A stretch of DNA of 64,000 bases from Novosphingobium sp. Gsoil 351 (GTDB lineage Bacteria; Pseudomonadota; Alphaproteobacteria; Sphingomonadales; Sphingomonadaceae), in contig NZ_CP046120.1 in NCBI RefSeq assembly GCF_009707465.1, positions 2,509,501 through 2,573,500 on the forward strand, written 5' to 3'. How positions within the stretch are numbered: the first letter of the stretch is position 1; the number at the start of each line of letters is the position of its first letter. Under the pieces are notes generated by a model. It made no database searches. It was not told the origin of the DNA and was given only the letters and a program-made list of their open reading frames with translations. Shown one piece after another: positions 36,894 to 45,221 of the stretch. A program made the translations under genes and the position numbers.

Positions 36894-36905
36894 TGCACTG
36901 CAACA
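36894..36905. promoter_or_regulatory. TGC-rich repeat, copy 2 (candidate PhaR site)
   Basis: This is the second perfect copy of TGCACTGCAACA. It lies across the expected transcription start of the phasin gene. Confidence 0.55.
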
Positions 36906-36948
36906 TGAGCGGACCGATGGGTTCCGCGCTGCTGGAGTGAGATACGAA

Positions 36949-37827
36949 ATGGCCGATGCCCCGATCACCGACGCTGCCGAAAAGGCCTATGCCGCGGCAA
37001 GCGAAAAGGCGGTCACCGCCCAGCCTGCCGTGACCAAGCCCGCGCCGGCCGAAGCCGCGCCCGCGCCAGTCAAGGCCGAAGCGCCGACCCCGGTTACGGC
37101 CAAGGCCGAAGCGCTCGCCGCCAAGCCCGCGCCCACCGTCAAGGCGACGCCGGCCGCCAAGCCCGCTCCGGCGAAGCTTGCGGTCAAGCGCGCCGCCAAG
37201 CCCGCCGTCGCCAAGAAGAAGCCGACGATCAAGGTGAAGGCGGCCGCCAAGGCCGCGCCGAAGCCTGTCGCCCTCAAAGCCAAGCCCGCCCGCAAGGCCG
37301 CGGCGATGGCAACCAAGACCGCAAAGCCCGTTTTCAAGCCCGCCACCAACCTTGTCACCAAACTGAAGGACACCACCATGGCCACCACCATCAAAAAGAC
37401 CACCGAAGATTTCTCGTCCAAGATCCAGGACGCCGTGAAGGACGCCCAGGAGCGCGCCAAGACCGCGTTCGAAAAGAGCCAGGCCGCGCTGGGCGATGCC
37501 AACGAGTTCTCGAAGGGCAACCTCGAGGCGCTGGTCGAGACCGGCAAGGTTCTCGCCAACGGCATCCAGACGATGGGCAAGAGCTACGTCGCCGAGGTCA
37601 AGTCGACCTTCGAGGCGATGCAGGCCGACGCGAAGGAACTGACTTCGGTCAAGTCGCCCAAGGAGTTCGTCGAAATCCAGAGCAAGCTGCTGCGCAAGTA
37701 CTTCGACAACGCCGTGGCGTTCAACTCGAAGAACGCCGAAGCCACGCTGAAGCTGGCCAACGAAGCGTTCCAGCCGATCTCCAGCCGCGTCAGCCTCGCG
37801 GTCGAAAAGGTCCGCAAGGCCGCCTAA
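36949..37827 (+). CDS. Phasin family protein with histone H1-like Ala/Lys/Pro N-terminal extension
   Basis: Phasins coat PHA granules. The C-terminal half (about residues 150-292) is the helical phasin domain, with AQERAKTAFEKSQAAL, LVETGKVLANGIQTMGKSYV and KSPKEFVEIQSKLLRKYFDNAVAFNSKNAE. The first 140 residues are a low-complexity Ala/Lys/Pro extension like histone H1 or the DNA-binding tails of PhaM-type proteins, so it may also bind DNA. GGAG before ATG 36949 supports the start. It follows phaC and the MreB-like gene and has its own promoter with two TGC repeats and a terminator. Confidence 0.93.
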   Translation: MADAPITDAAEKAYAAASEKAVTAQPAVTKPAPAEAAPAPVKAEAPTPVTAKAEALAAKPAPTVKATPAAKPAPAKLAVKRAAKPAVAKKKPTIKVKAAAKAAPKPVALKAKPARKAAAMATKTAKPVFKPATNLVTKLKDTTMATTIKKTTEDFSSKIQDAVKDAQERAKTAFEKSQAALGDANEFSKGNLEALVETGKVLANGIQTMGKSYVAEVKSTFEAMQADAKELTSVKSPKEFVEIQSKLLRKYFDNAVAFNSKNAEATLKLANEAFQPISSRVSLAVEKVRKAA

Positions 37828-37868
37828 GCATTTGCGGTCCGCGCAAACGCGCGGCCGCGAACGAAAAA

Positions 37869-37905
37869 GCCGCGGGCCGGGGGAAACCTCCGGCCCGCTC
37901 GCTTG
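37869..37905 (+). terminator. Rho-independent terminator after the phasin gene
   Basis: GCGGGCCGG-GGGAAACCT-CCGGCCCGC forms a strong hairpin preceded by an A-tract and followed by a short T-rich stretch, 41 bases after the phasin stop. Confidence 0.75.
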
Positions 37906-37969
37906 TTGCACGTTCGATTAACCACCTGCCCTTGCCGCTCGGCCCTGACGATGCGATATTAAGGCGACG

Positions 37970-38350
37970 ATGATTCCGTACGACGATCTTTGGCTCACCG
38001 TCCGCGCCGCGGACGACGATGATGGCCCCGGCGCCCCACGCGGCCCGGATGGCGACGATCAACTCGGCGTCGCGACCAAGACCCGGACCAAGCCGAAGAA
38101 GCCCAGCATGTTCAAAGTGCTGATGCTCAACGACGATTACACTCCGATGGAATTCGTGGTGATGTGCCTCAAGCGGTTCTTCGGGATGGATCTCGAAGCA
38201 GCGACGAGGGTCATGCTTCACGTCCACCAGAAGGGCGTCGGGGTCTGCGGGATTTTCCCCTACGAGATCGCCGAGACCAAGGTGAACCAGGTGATGGATT
38301 TCGCCAGACAGAACCAGCACCCGTTACAATGCACGCTGGAAAAGGCGTGA
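37970..38350 (+). CDS. clpS: ATP-dependent Clp protease adaptor ClpS
   Basis: ClpS delivers N-degron substrates to ClpA. Residues about 45-126 carry the domain, with the signature [15 protein letters not shown] that forms the N-degron pocket, then [25 protein letters not shown]. The N-terminus is about 20 residues longer than common and is rich in Asp, Lys and Pro. AAGG eight bases before ATG 37970 supports the start. clpA, the usual neighbour, does not follow; a MAPEG gene does. Confidence 0.93.
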   Translation: MIPYDDLWLTVRAADDDDGPGAPRGPDGDDQLGVATKTRTKPKKPSMFKVLMLNDDYTPMEFVVMCLKRFFGMDLEAATRVMLHVHQKGVGVCGIFPYEIAETKVNQVMDFARQNQHPLQCTLEKA

Positions 38351-38452
38351 GCTGAGAGTCCATCACGAGCTCGCTTCGTGAACAATTGACCCGCCGCTCG
38401 ACACCAACCACGATCCGCGCCACAATCCCGCTGAACAACGGGGAACGCGATT

Positions 38453-38848
38453 ATGCCGACCGAGCTGACGATCCTTGCATGGGGTGCCGTGCTCCTGTTC
38501 GTCCATATCGTCGCCGCGGTCCAGGCCAAGACCCGCCAGTACGGCGTCACCTGGAACATGGGCGCGCGCGACGAGGCGGTGGCGCCACCGTCACCGGTTG
38601 TCGGGCGGCTGGAGCGCGCCCGCGACAACTTCCTCGAAACGCTGCCCATCGCGATCATCGCGCTGCTCGGCGTGGTCGTCGCGGGCAAGACGAGCGAAAC
38701 CACCGCGCTCGGCGGCTGGCTGTGGCTGGGCGCACGGGCGGTCTACCTGCCGCTCTATGGCTTTGGCGTGCCCAAGGTCCGCACCCTGGTGTGGATGGCC
38801 AGCATCCTCGGCCTTATCCTGGCGATTAAGCCACTACTTGTGGGCTGA
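38453..38848 (+). CDS. MAPEG family membrane protein
   Basis: The 131-residue protein has four membrane helices, as expected for membrane-associated proteins in eicosanoid and glutathione metabolism. It contains RLERARDNFLETLPIAIIAL, a pattern close to the MAPEG signature (RxxRAxxN(F/H)xE), and LGARAVYLPLYGFGVPKVRTLVW. Bacterial members may conjugate glutathione to hydrophobic compounds, but most are untested. It lies alone between clpS and the convergent VIT gene. Confidence 0.87.
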   Translation: MPTELTILAWGAVLLFVHIVAAVQAKTRQYGVTWNMGARDEAVAPPSPVVGRLERARDNFLETLPIAIIALLGVVVAGKTSETTALGGWLWLGARAVYLPLYGFGVPKVRTLVWMASILGLILAIKPLLVG

Positions 38849-38864
38849 CTTTTGCGCTGCCGGA

Positions 38865-39572
38865 TCAGGCGATGCTCGTCCCGAACAAGTTGCCGATGCC
38901 ATAGGTCGCGGCCATCGCCAGCGCGCCCCAGAACGCCACCCGGACCACGCCCTTACCGATCGGCGCACCCCCGGCCCTTGCGCCAACTGCGCCAAGCAAG
39001 ATCAGGAACAGGAGCGCCGCGACCGCCACCCCCATGACGAGCGTGGCGAGCGGGAGTAGCGCGGCGGCGGCAAGCGGCAGCGCAGCGCCGACAGAGAACG
39101 TCGCGGCCGAGGTCAGCGCCGCCTGGATCGGACGGGCCCGGTGCATTTCGGCCAAGCCCAGCTCGTCTCGGGCATGGGCGCCCAGCGCGTCGTGCGCCAT
39201 CAGCGCGTCGGCAACTTCGAGCGCGAGATCGGCGGAAAGTCCGCGCCCGCGGTAGATCGCGGCCATCTCGGCGCGCTCTGCTTCCGGTTCGGCGGCCAGT
39301 TCAGCGCTTTCGCGCGCGACATCGGCCGCCTCGGTATCCGCCTGGCTCGAAACCGAGACGTATTCTCCCGCGGCCATCGACATGGCTCCGGCCACCAGAC
39401 CGGCGACTCCGGCCACAAGGATCGGCTGCTTCGCCGCCGCCGCTGCGGCGACGCCGACGATCAGGCTGGCGGTGGAGACGATCCCGTCGTTGGCGCCGAG
39501 TACGGCCGCTCGCAGCCAGCCGATCCGCGCCACGGCATGGCTCTCGCGATGGATCGCGGTGGTTCTCGGCAT
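38865..39572 (-). CDS. VIT1/CCC1 family transporter (iron or manganese)
   Basis: The 235-residue protein has about five membrane helices. The first contains GANDGIVSTASLIVGVA, a family hallmark, followed by GAMSMAAGEYVSVSSQ, whose Met and Glu are at the expected cation site. A charged helical cytoplasmic hairpin (about residues 85-140) corresponds to the metal-binding domain of VIT proteins. It probably moves Fe2+ or Mn2+ across the inner membrane. It converges on the MAPEG gene and diverges from lptF. Confidence 0.9.
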   Translation of the reverse strand: MPRTTAIHRESHAVARIGWLRAAVLGANDGIVSTASLIVGVAAAAAAKQPILVAGVAGLVAGAMSMAAGEYVSVSSQADTEAADVARESAELAAEPEAERAEMAAIYRGRGLSADLALEVADALMAHDALGAHARDELGLAEMHRARPIQAALTSAATFSVGAALPLAAAALLPLATLVMGVAVAALLFLILLGAVGARAGGAPIGKGVVRVAFWGALAMAATYGIGNLFGTSIA

Positions 39573-39655
39573 CTTCGTTCTCCCACTCCGAACCCAGCCT
39601 CGCCGATTGCGGCTTTCGCGGCAAGCCTCGGCCAGCTAAGCAGAGCGCTCGTCTT

Positions 39656-40900
39656 ATGCCCTTTCTGACCGCCAACGATCGTTACATCGGCAAGCTCGTC
39701 CTCGTGCCGATGGTCGGCACGTTCGTGCTCGCCGCGTCGTTGCTGATCCTCGACAAGATGCTGCGATTGTTCGATTTCGTCGCCAGCGAGGGCGGGCCGG
39801 TCGGGGTGGTGTTCAAGATGCTCGCCAACCTGATCCCCGAGTACGCGGGACTGGCGATTCCGCTCGGGCTGATGCTGGGCATCCTGCTCGCATTCCGCAA
39901 GCTGGCGACGAGTTCGGAGCTCGACGTGATGCGGGCGGTGGGTCTGGGCTATACGCGGCTGTTGCGGGCACCGTTCATCTTCACCATCGTGCTAGCCGGG
40001 GCCAACCTGCTCAACGTTTTCTATCTCCAGCCGCTGTCGCACTATTTCTACGAAGAACTGCAATACGAGCTGCGCTCGGGTGCGCTGGGCGCGGCGATCA
40101 AGGTGGGCGAGTTCACCACCCTGAAGGACAAGGTCGCGCTGCGGATCGAGCAGAGCGCCGACAACGGTCGCAAGCTCAGCGGCATTTTCGCCCGCGTCGC
40201 GAACGACAAGGGTCAGGTGCTGGCCATCTCCGCGCGGCAGGGGCAGTTCCTCGCCAACAAGGAAAGCCCCGATACGATCATCCTGCGTCTGACCGACGGC
40301 CAGATCGTCCAGGATGGACCCCGGATCGCCACCCCGCGGGTGCTGACATTCTCCAGCCACGACCTGCCGATCGACCTGCCCAAGATCGAGCAATTCCGTC
40401 AGCGCGGCGGCAAGGACAAGGAATACATCCTCCCCGAACTGCTCAAGCTGGGCTGGAACAAGGCCACGCCCGCGGCGCTGCGCAACGAGACCCAGGCCAG
40501 CTTCAGCTACCGTATGGTCGAGGTGGTGATGATGCTCATGCTCCCGTTCCTCGCGGTTGCGCTGGCGATTCCGCCCAAGCGATCGACCTCGGCGCTCGGC
40601 GTGTTCGTTTCAATCATCATGGTCGTCGCCTATCACAAGGTGAACCAGTACGCGTCCGACGTCGCCTCGCTCGGACGGATCGATCCGCTGATCGCGTTGT
40701 GGGTGCCGTTCGCGCTGTTCGCGGCCCTGATCGCGTGGATGTACTGGCGGGTCGCCTATGTCCCCGGTGGGCAGGCGATCGGCGGGCTGGAACGCGGCTT
40801 CACCAAAGTCAGCGGGGCGTTCCGCAAGCTGTTCGGGCGCAAGCGTCTGCGCGACGAGCCCGTACCCGAAGACATCGAAGGCCAGCCGCTTGCAGTTTGA
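39656..40900 (+). CDS. lptF: LPS export ABC transporter permease LptF
   Basis: LptF pairs with LptG, and LptB supplies ATP, to extract lipopolysaccharide from the inner membrane and pass it to LptC. The 414-residue protein has the YjgP/YjgQ layout: three helices near the N-terminus (from MPFLTANDRYIGKL), a periplasmic beta-jellyroll domain at about 125-290, and three C-terminal helices (LPFLAVALAIPPKRSTSALGV onward). The lptG start overlaps its end by 11 bases. Sphingomonads often carry glycosphingolipids in place of LPS; in that case this pair may export another lipid. Confidence 0.93.
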   Translation: MPFLTANDRYIGKLVLVPMVGTFVLAASLLILDKMLRLFDFVASEGGPVGVVFKMLANLIPEYAGLAIPLGLMLGILLAFRKLATSSELDVMRAVGLGYTRLLRAPFIFTIVLAGANLLNVFYLQPLSHYFYEELQYELRSGALGAAIKVGEFTTLKDKVALRIEQSADNGRKLSGIFARVANDKGQVLAISARQGQFLANKESPDTIILRLTDGQIVQDGPRIATPRVLTFSSHDLPIDLPKIEQFRQRGGKDKEYILPELLKLGWNKATPAALRNETQASFSYRMVEVVMMLMLPFLAVALAIPPKRSTSALGVFVSIIMVVAYHKVNQYASDVASLGRIDPLIALWVPFALFAALIAWMYWRVAYVPGGQAIGGLERGFTKVSGAFRKLFGRKRLRDEPVPEDIEGQPLAV

Positions 40901-41990
40901 ATTCTTCCCCTCGCGCACCGTCACCCTCTACATCGCCAAGATGTTCGCGGTGCGGATCGTCGCGGTCCTGGGGATGCTGGTGCTGGTGCTCCAGATGCTC
41001 GACCTGCTGGGGGAAAGCGGCAAGATCCTCGAGGCGGCGGGCAACGGCCAGGCGCAAGTGTGGCACTACGTGACCTTGCGAGTTCCGAGCCTGGTTCAGA
41101 CCTTCCTACCCTATTCGGTGCTGCTGGCGACCATCCTCACCCTGGTTCAGCTCAACCAGAATAGCGAGGTGATCTCGATGAAAGCTGCGGGGCTTTCGGC
41201 GCATCAGATCCTCGCCCCGCTGGTGCTCACCGCGATGCTCGTTGCCGGGATCAGCTTCGGCTTCAACGAACGTCTGGCGACCCGCGCGGCTTCGACGCTC
41301 AAGGCCTGGCAGGCGGTGCAGTACGGTAAAGTTCCGCTCGCTGCCGCGGCGAAGACCAACGTCTGGCTCGCCGACGGGGCCAACGTGCTCTATGCCCAGG
41401 CCATCGGCGGAACCGGCGCGGACACCACAATGACCGGTGTATCGTGGTACAGGCGCGACGAGGCCGGGCGGGTGATCGACATTGTCACCGCGCCGAAGGC
41501 CACTTACGCCGCGCCGGGCTGGCGGCTGGAAACCCCGCGCAGCTTCGCGGTCCAGAGCGTCAAGCTGGAGAAGATGCCCGCCGCGACGATCGTCGCCGAA
41601 CGGATCACGCCCGAGCAGATCGCGATCAGTAAGGTCGATGCCGATGCCGAAGACCTGTTTACCCTACGTAGCTCGATCGATGCGATGCAAGCCGCGGGAC
41701 GCCGCACCGGCGAGCTGGAAAGCGCATGGTGGCACAAGATTTCGGGGCCTCTGTCGGCTGTCTTGATGCCGTTGCTCGGCGCGGTCGCGGCTTTCGGGCT
41801 GGCGCGATCTGGCCACGTCCTCGTCCGCGCGGCCATCGGGATGGCGCTGGGCTTTGCATTCTTCGTGGTCGACAACGCCGCTTTGGCGATGGGCAGCCTC
41901 GGGGGTTATCCGCCCCTGCTCGCCGCCTGGGCCCCGTTCGTGCTATTCGCGCTGATTGGTGAGACGGTGCTGATCCGGACGGAAGAGTGA
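40890..41990 (+). CDS. lptG: LPS export ABC transporter permease LptG
   Basis: LptG is the partner permease of LptF. The conserved protein begins LQFEFFPSRTVTLYIAKMF, for which the likely start is a TTG at 40890, inside the end of lptF; this gives 366 residues, the usual length. Membrane helices lie at about 18-40, 60-85 and 100-120 and three more near the C-terminus (SGPLSAVLMPLLGAVAAFGL, then GMALGFAFFVVDNAALAMG), with a periplasmic domain between. It converges on the desaturase gene with two bases between stops. Confidence 0.93.
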   Translation: MQFEFFPSRTVTLYIAKMFAVRIVAVLGMLVLVLQMLDLLGESGKILEAAGNGQAQVWHYVTLRVPSLVQTFLPYSVLLATILTLVQLNQNSEVISMKAAGLSAHQILAPLVLTAMLVAGISFGFNERLATRAASTLKAWQAVQYGKVPLAAAAKTNVWLADGANVLYAQAIGGTGADTTMTGVSWYRRDEAGRVIDIVTAPKATYAAPGWRLETPRSFAVQSVKLEKMPAATIVAERITPEQIAISKVDADAEDLFTLRSSIDAMQAAGRRTGELESAWWHKISGPLSAVLMPLLGAVAAFGLARSGHVLVRAAIGMALGFAFFVVDNAALAMGSLGGYPPLLAAWAPFVLFALIGETVLIRTEE

Positions 41991-41991
41991 A

Positions 41992-43064
41992 CTAACGCGC
42001 CAGCATCGTGCTCCGCGCGAGCCGGAACACCAGATGCAGCAGGCCGGGGTGGTTGGCTTCGTGGTAGGTCGACGGTGCGGTCAGTTCGCCGCTGAGCCGG
42101 CGGTGTGCTTCGGGCAGCGAATGGTAGGGCATCGACGGAAGCAGGTGGTGTAGCGCGTGATAGCGCAGGCCCACCGGGGCCCACAGCTCGGCCCACGGGC
42201 CGGGCGGGGGGACGTTGACCGAATCGAGGTATTGCGCGGTGACGGTCATCGGCTCGCCTTCGTTGACCCAAAGGTGGGCAACCAGCGTGCGCAGTTGATT
42301 GAGCACCGCGGTGAGCGAGACCACCGCCATTCCGATCGCCAGCGGACGCCAGTCCCACAGCGCCGCGCTGGCGAGCAGGACCCACGACCACAACCAGACG
42401 CCGGTTTCCTGCCACTGCACCTGACGGCGGAATTCGCCCTCGGCAGGGCGGCGGCGGAAGGCGGGATTGATCGACAGCGCGGAGGCGCGCTCCCACACCA
42501 GCCTGCGCAGCGGGGGATGATCGCGCCGAGCGGGACCAGCACCGCCGAACGGATCAGCAGGCCGACCGGCAGCAGCAGCGCGATCACGATGAACAGCGGC
42601 AGCGACCACGGCTTCATCAGCCCCAGCGGCAGGTATTCGGGGTCCTCGGCCGTGCCGTAGCGGGTGCGCGCATGGTGCAGCGTGTGGACGTTCTCATACA
42701 TCAGCGACGGCGTCAGCAGGGGGATGCCGACCAAAAGGTTCCAGCCGAAGCGAAAGCCGGGCAGGGCGGTCTTGTGGATATGGGTCAGCTCATGAATGAA
42801 CAGCAGCGCGCGGTACAGTGCGAGCGCGGAGACCAGCCCGCTGGCGATGGCCGCCCACGGGTTGTCGAGCAGGATCGCCCCCGCCAGCCCGGCATAGCCC
42901 AGCAGCGCGGACAGTAGCATGTCGGGCCAATAGATCGCCGCCCGCGCCGCCGCGAGATCGCGGGTCAGTTCGACCGCGGCGCGCAGCATGGCCCGATCGT
43001 CCGGAATTTCCGGCGAGGTACGGCCAGCGTCGAGCGGAACGGCAATGGCTTGCAAAACGGTCAT
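41992..43064 (-). CDS. Membrane fatty acid desaturase family protein (single-base frameshift in this sequence)
   Basis: The protein is a di-iron membrane desaturase or hydroxylase acting on acyl chains. Its first frame (ATG 43064) carries histidine boxes HELTH and HTLHH, then breaks after VPLGAIIP. The rest, with the third box HALHHLLPSMPYHSLPEAH, is in another frame to 41992. One extra base in the G5 run at 42512-42516 joins them into about 357 residues. The frameshift looks like a sequence error. It lies next to a GNAT-like gene that may work in sphingolipid synthesis, so sphingoid or ceramide modification is a possible role. Confidence 0.87.
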
Positions 43065-43179
43065 TCAGGTTTCCAACGGTATCCCAAATCTAGGCCCCCC
43101 GCGGTGATGCGCAAGGCTTGGCATTGCCGCCAGCGGATAGCATAGGCTGCGTCCGCTATACCTGAACAAAGGCAAGACC

Positions 43180-44337
43180 ATGGCCGCAAACCCCATAATC
43201 GTGACGCCGGCCGCGGGCAAAGCCGATCTTGAGGCGTTCATCGACCTGCCGTTCCGGCTCTACGCCGACGATCCGCACTGGGTCCCGCCGCTCAAAGCCG
43301 AGGTTCGCGAGCTGCTGACGCCGGGCAAGAACCCGTTCTTCGAGCACGCCGAGGTCCAGCTGTTCCTCGCTCACAGGGGCGGCGCGGTGGTTGGGCGCAT
43401 CTCGGCGCATATCGACAAGCTGGCGCTGACCCTGCCGCCCGAACAGGGCATGGGGCCGGGCACGGGCAACTGGGGGATGATGGAGGCCGAGGACGCGGAG
43501 GCTATGGCCGCGCTGATCGCCCGCGCCGAGAACTGGTTGCGAGCCAAAGGCATGACGCGCGCGCTCGCCCCGCTCAGCCTGTCGATCTGGGACGAGCCGG
43601 GCTTGCTGGTCAAGGGCGCCGATCACAGCCCGATGGTGATGATGGGGCACCACGATCCGCGCTACCAGGCGTGGATCGAGGCGCTCGGCTACGCCCGCGC
43701 CAAGACGCTCCTGACCTACGACCTCGACATCGTCGCGGGGTTCGGCCCGCTGATCGAGCGGATCGTCGCCTCGGGCGAGAAGAACCCGCGCATCCGCATC
43801 CGCAAGGTCGATCTCAAGCATTTCGATCGCGAGGCCGCGACGATCCTGGCGATCCTCAACGATGCCTGGTCGAGCAACTGGGGGTTCGTGCCGATCACCG
43901 ATAGCGAGATCGCCTATGTCGGCAAGAAGCTGAAGCCGCTGGTCAAGGACGACTTGGTGATGATCGCCGAGCTCGAGGGCGAGCCGGTTGCGTTCATGAT
44001 GACGCTGCCGGACCTCAATGGTCCGATCAAGGCGATCCGCGGCAAGCTCTTCCCGTTCGGCTGGGCGAAGCTGCTGTGGTGGCTGCGCAAGCCGACCGAT
44101 GCCTCGATGCGGGTGCCGCTGATGGGGGTGCTCAAACGGCTGCAAAGCTCGCGCCTGGCCAGCCAGCTAGCCTTTATGATGATCGAGTATATCCGCCGCG
44201 TGGCCCTTGCCAAATACGGCACCAGGCGTTCCGAGATCGGCTGGGTGCTCGACGACAACCAGGGCATGAACGCGATCGCCGATGCCATCGGCAGCAAGGT
44301 CAACCGCGAGTATTTCATCTACGACAAAGCGCTTTGA
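43180..44337 (+). CDS. GNAT-fold acyltransferase-like protein (YghO-like; candidate bacterial ceramide synthase)
   Basis: The 385-residue protein has a GNAT-like core. The N-terminal part reads FIDLPFRLYADDPHWVPPLKAEVRELLTPGKNPFFEHAE, followed by VVGRISAHID, typical of a YghO-like group. In Caulobacter a GNAT-type protein of similar size is reported as the acyl-CoA-dependent ceramide synthase; from memory this group shares that N-terminal pattern, so a role in sphingolipid N-acylation is plausible. Sphingomonads make sphingolipids, which supports the idea. I cannot exclude another acyltransferase. It is divergent from the desaturase gene. Confidence 0.75.
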   Translation: MAANPIIVTPAAGKADLEAFIDLPFRLYADDPHWVPPLKAEVRELLTPGKNPFFEHAEVQLFLAHRGGAVVGRISAHIDKLALTLPPEQGMGPGTGNWGMMEAEDAEAMAALIARAENWLRAKGMTRALAPLSLSIWDEPGLLVKGADHSPMVMMGHHDPRYQAWIEALGYARAKTLLTYDLDIVAGFGPLIERIVASGEKNPRIRIRKVDLKHFDREAATILAILNDAWSSNWGFVPITDSEIAYVGKKLKPLVKDDLVMIAELEGEPVAFMMTLPDLNGPIKAIRGKLFPFGWAKLLWWLRKPTDASMRVPLMGVLKRLQSSRLASQLAFMMIEYIRRVALAKYGTRRSEIGWVLDDNQGMNAIADAIGSKVNREYFIYDKAL

Positions 44338-44384
44338 CCCGGTGTTGCCGGAATGGCGCAGCACCGCAAAATCGCAGTCCTGGT

Positions 44385-44410
44385 GGAAACACTGCGCGGT
44401 TTGCCGCGTT
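44385..44410 (+). promoter_or_regulatory. Possible EcfG-type promoter (one mismatch)
   Basis: GGAAA at 44385-44389 is followed after 17 bases by CGTT at 44407-44410; the consensus -35 is GGAAC. It lies about 50 bases before a receiver-domain gene. Weak on its own. Confidence 0.3.
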
Positions 44411-44462
44411 CGCTAGCCTGAGCCGGAGGACCGTATCCGCGCACGGTCCACAAGGATGAAAA

Positions 44463-44900
44463 ATGGCGAAGACGACATCACCGCGGAAACGGCAGCCCTC
44501 GCTGGGGCGTGCGCTGATTGTCGAAGATGATCCGCTGCTGGCGCTGAACCTGGAAGATGCGCTGATGGCCGGCGGGGCCGAGGCGGTGGTCGTCTGCGAG
44601 AGCGTGGCCTCAGCGATGGACGAGCTCGAAAGGCTCAAGCCCGACATCCTGATCCTCGACGTCCATCTCGCCGACCGCGACGATGGATGGGCCATGGCCG
44701 AACTTGTGACCACGCTTAGCCCGCGGCCCCCTGCGATCATCTTTTCGACCGGCGCGCCGGAACGCATCCCGGATCACGTCGCCCAGCTTGGGGCGGTGCT
44801 CGCCAAGCCCTACGACCCGGCCGCGCTGATCGGCGTCCTGGCCAAATTGCAGCGCAAGCCCGGGCTGCTGGGGCGGCTGCGCGAGGCGCTGGCGAGCTAG
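44463..44900 (+). CDS. Single-domain response regulator (FATGUY-like)
   Basis: The 145-residue protein is one receiver domain with a basic N-terminal tail. Acidic pair EDD (about residue 22), phospho-acceptor in LILDVHLAD, the Thr of FSTGAPE and the Lys of LAKPYD are all present. The F-S-T-G pattern after the fourth strand resembles FATGUY receivers such as SdrG, which work in the Sphingomonas general stress pathway. With no output domain it must act by protein contact or as a phosphate sink. A possible EcfG-like promoter lies upstream. Confidence 0.88.
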   Translation: MAKTTSPRKRQPSLGRALIVEDDPLLALNLEDALMAGGAEAVVVCESVASAMDELERLKPDILILDVHLADRDDGWAMAELVTTLSPRPPAIIFSTGAPERIPDHVAQLGAVLAKPYDPAALIGVLAKLQRKPGLLGRLREALAS

Positions 44901-45221
44901 CCGCCAGCGCCGTCGCATCGGCCGAAGCTGCTATTCGAGCGGCCCTCTTGGCCTAGCCCCACTGCCGCATGCACGCCGGACAGTTGAAGGCAGCGTTGCT
45001 AAGTTCTTAGCACCTTGCGAAATATTCGCGCGGGAAAACGGCTGATGCCGAGCCTGCGGCCTACCTGTCGATCCAAAAAAAGGCCCCCGCACGAAGCGAG
45101 GGCCTTTCGGGATCGTATCACCGGCCGCTTGGACGGGAGGGGGGGTCTCGGCGGTGACAAGGCTATAATTCCGGAGCAAAAGTTTGGTTCCGGCCCGTTC
45201 GAAAAATTTTTGAAAAGTTTC
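44901..45221. other. Intergenic region between convergent receiver and FNR-like genes
   Basis: These 321 bases separate two convergent genes. They contain the terminator at 45075-45107. The rest has no open frame with coding character that I can support. Confidence 0.4.
45075..45107 (-). terminator. Rho-independent terminator of the Crp/Fnr gene
   Basis: On the minus strand GGCCCTCGC-TTCGT-GCGGGGGCC is followed by a run of seven T. It lies about 115 bases after the stop of the convergent Crp/Fnr gene. Confidence 0.85.
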
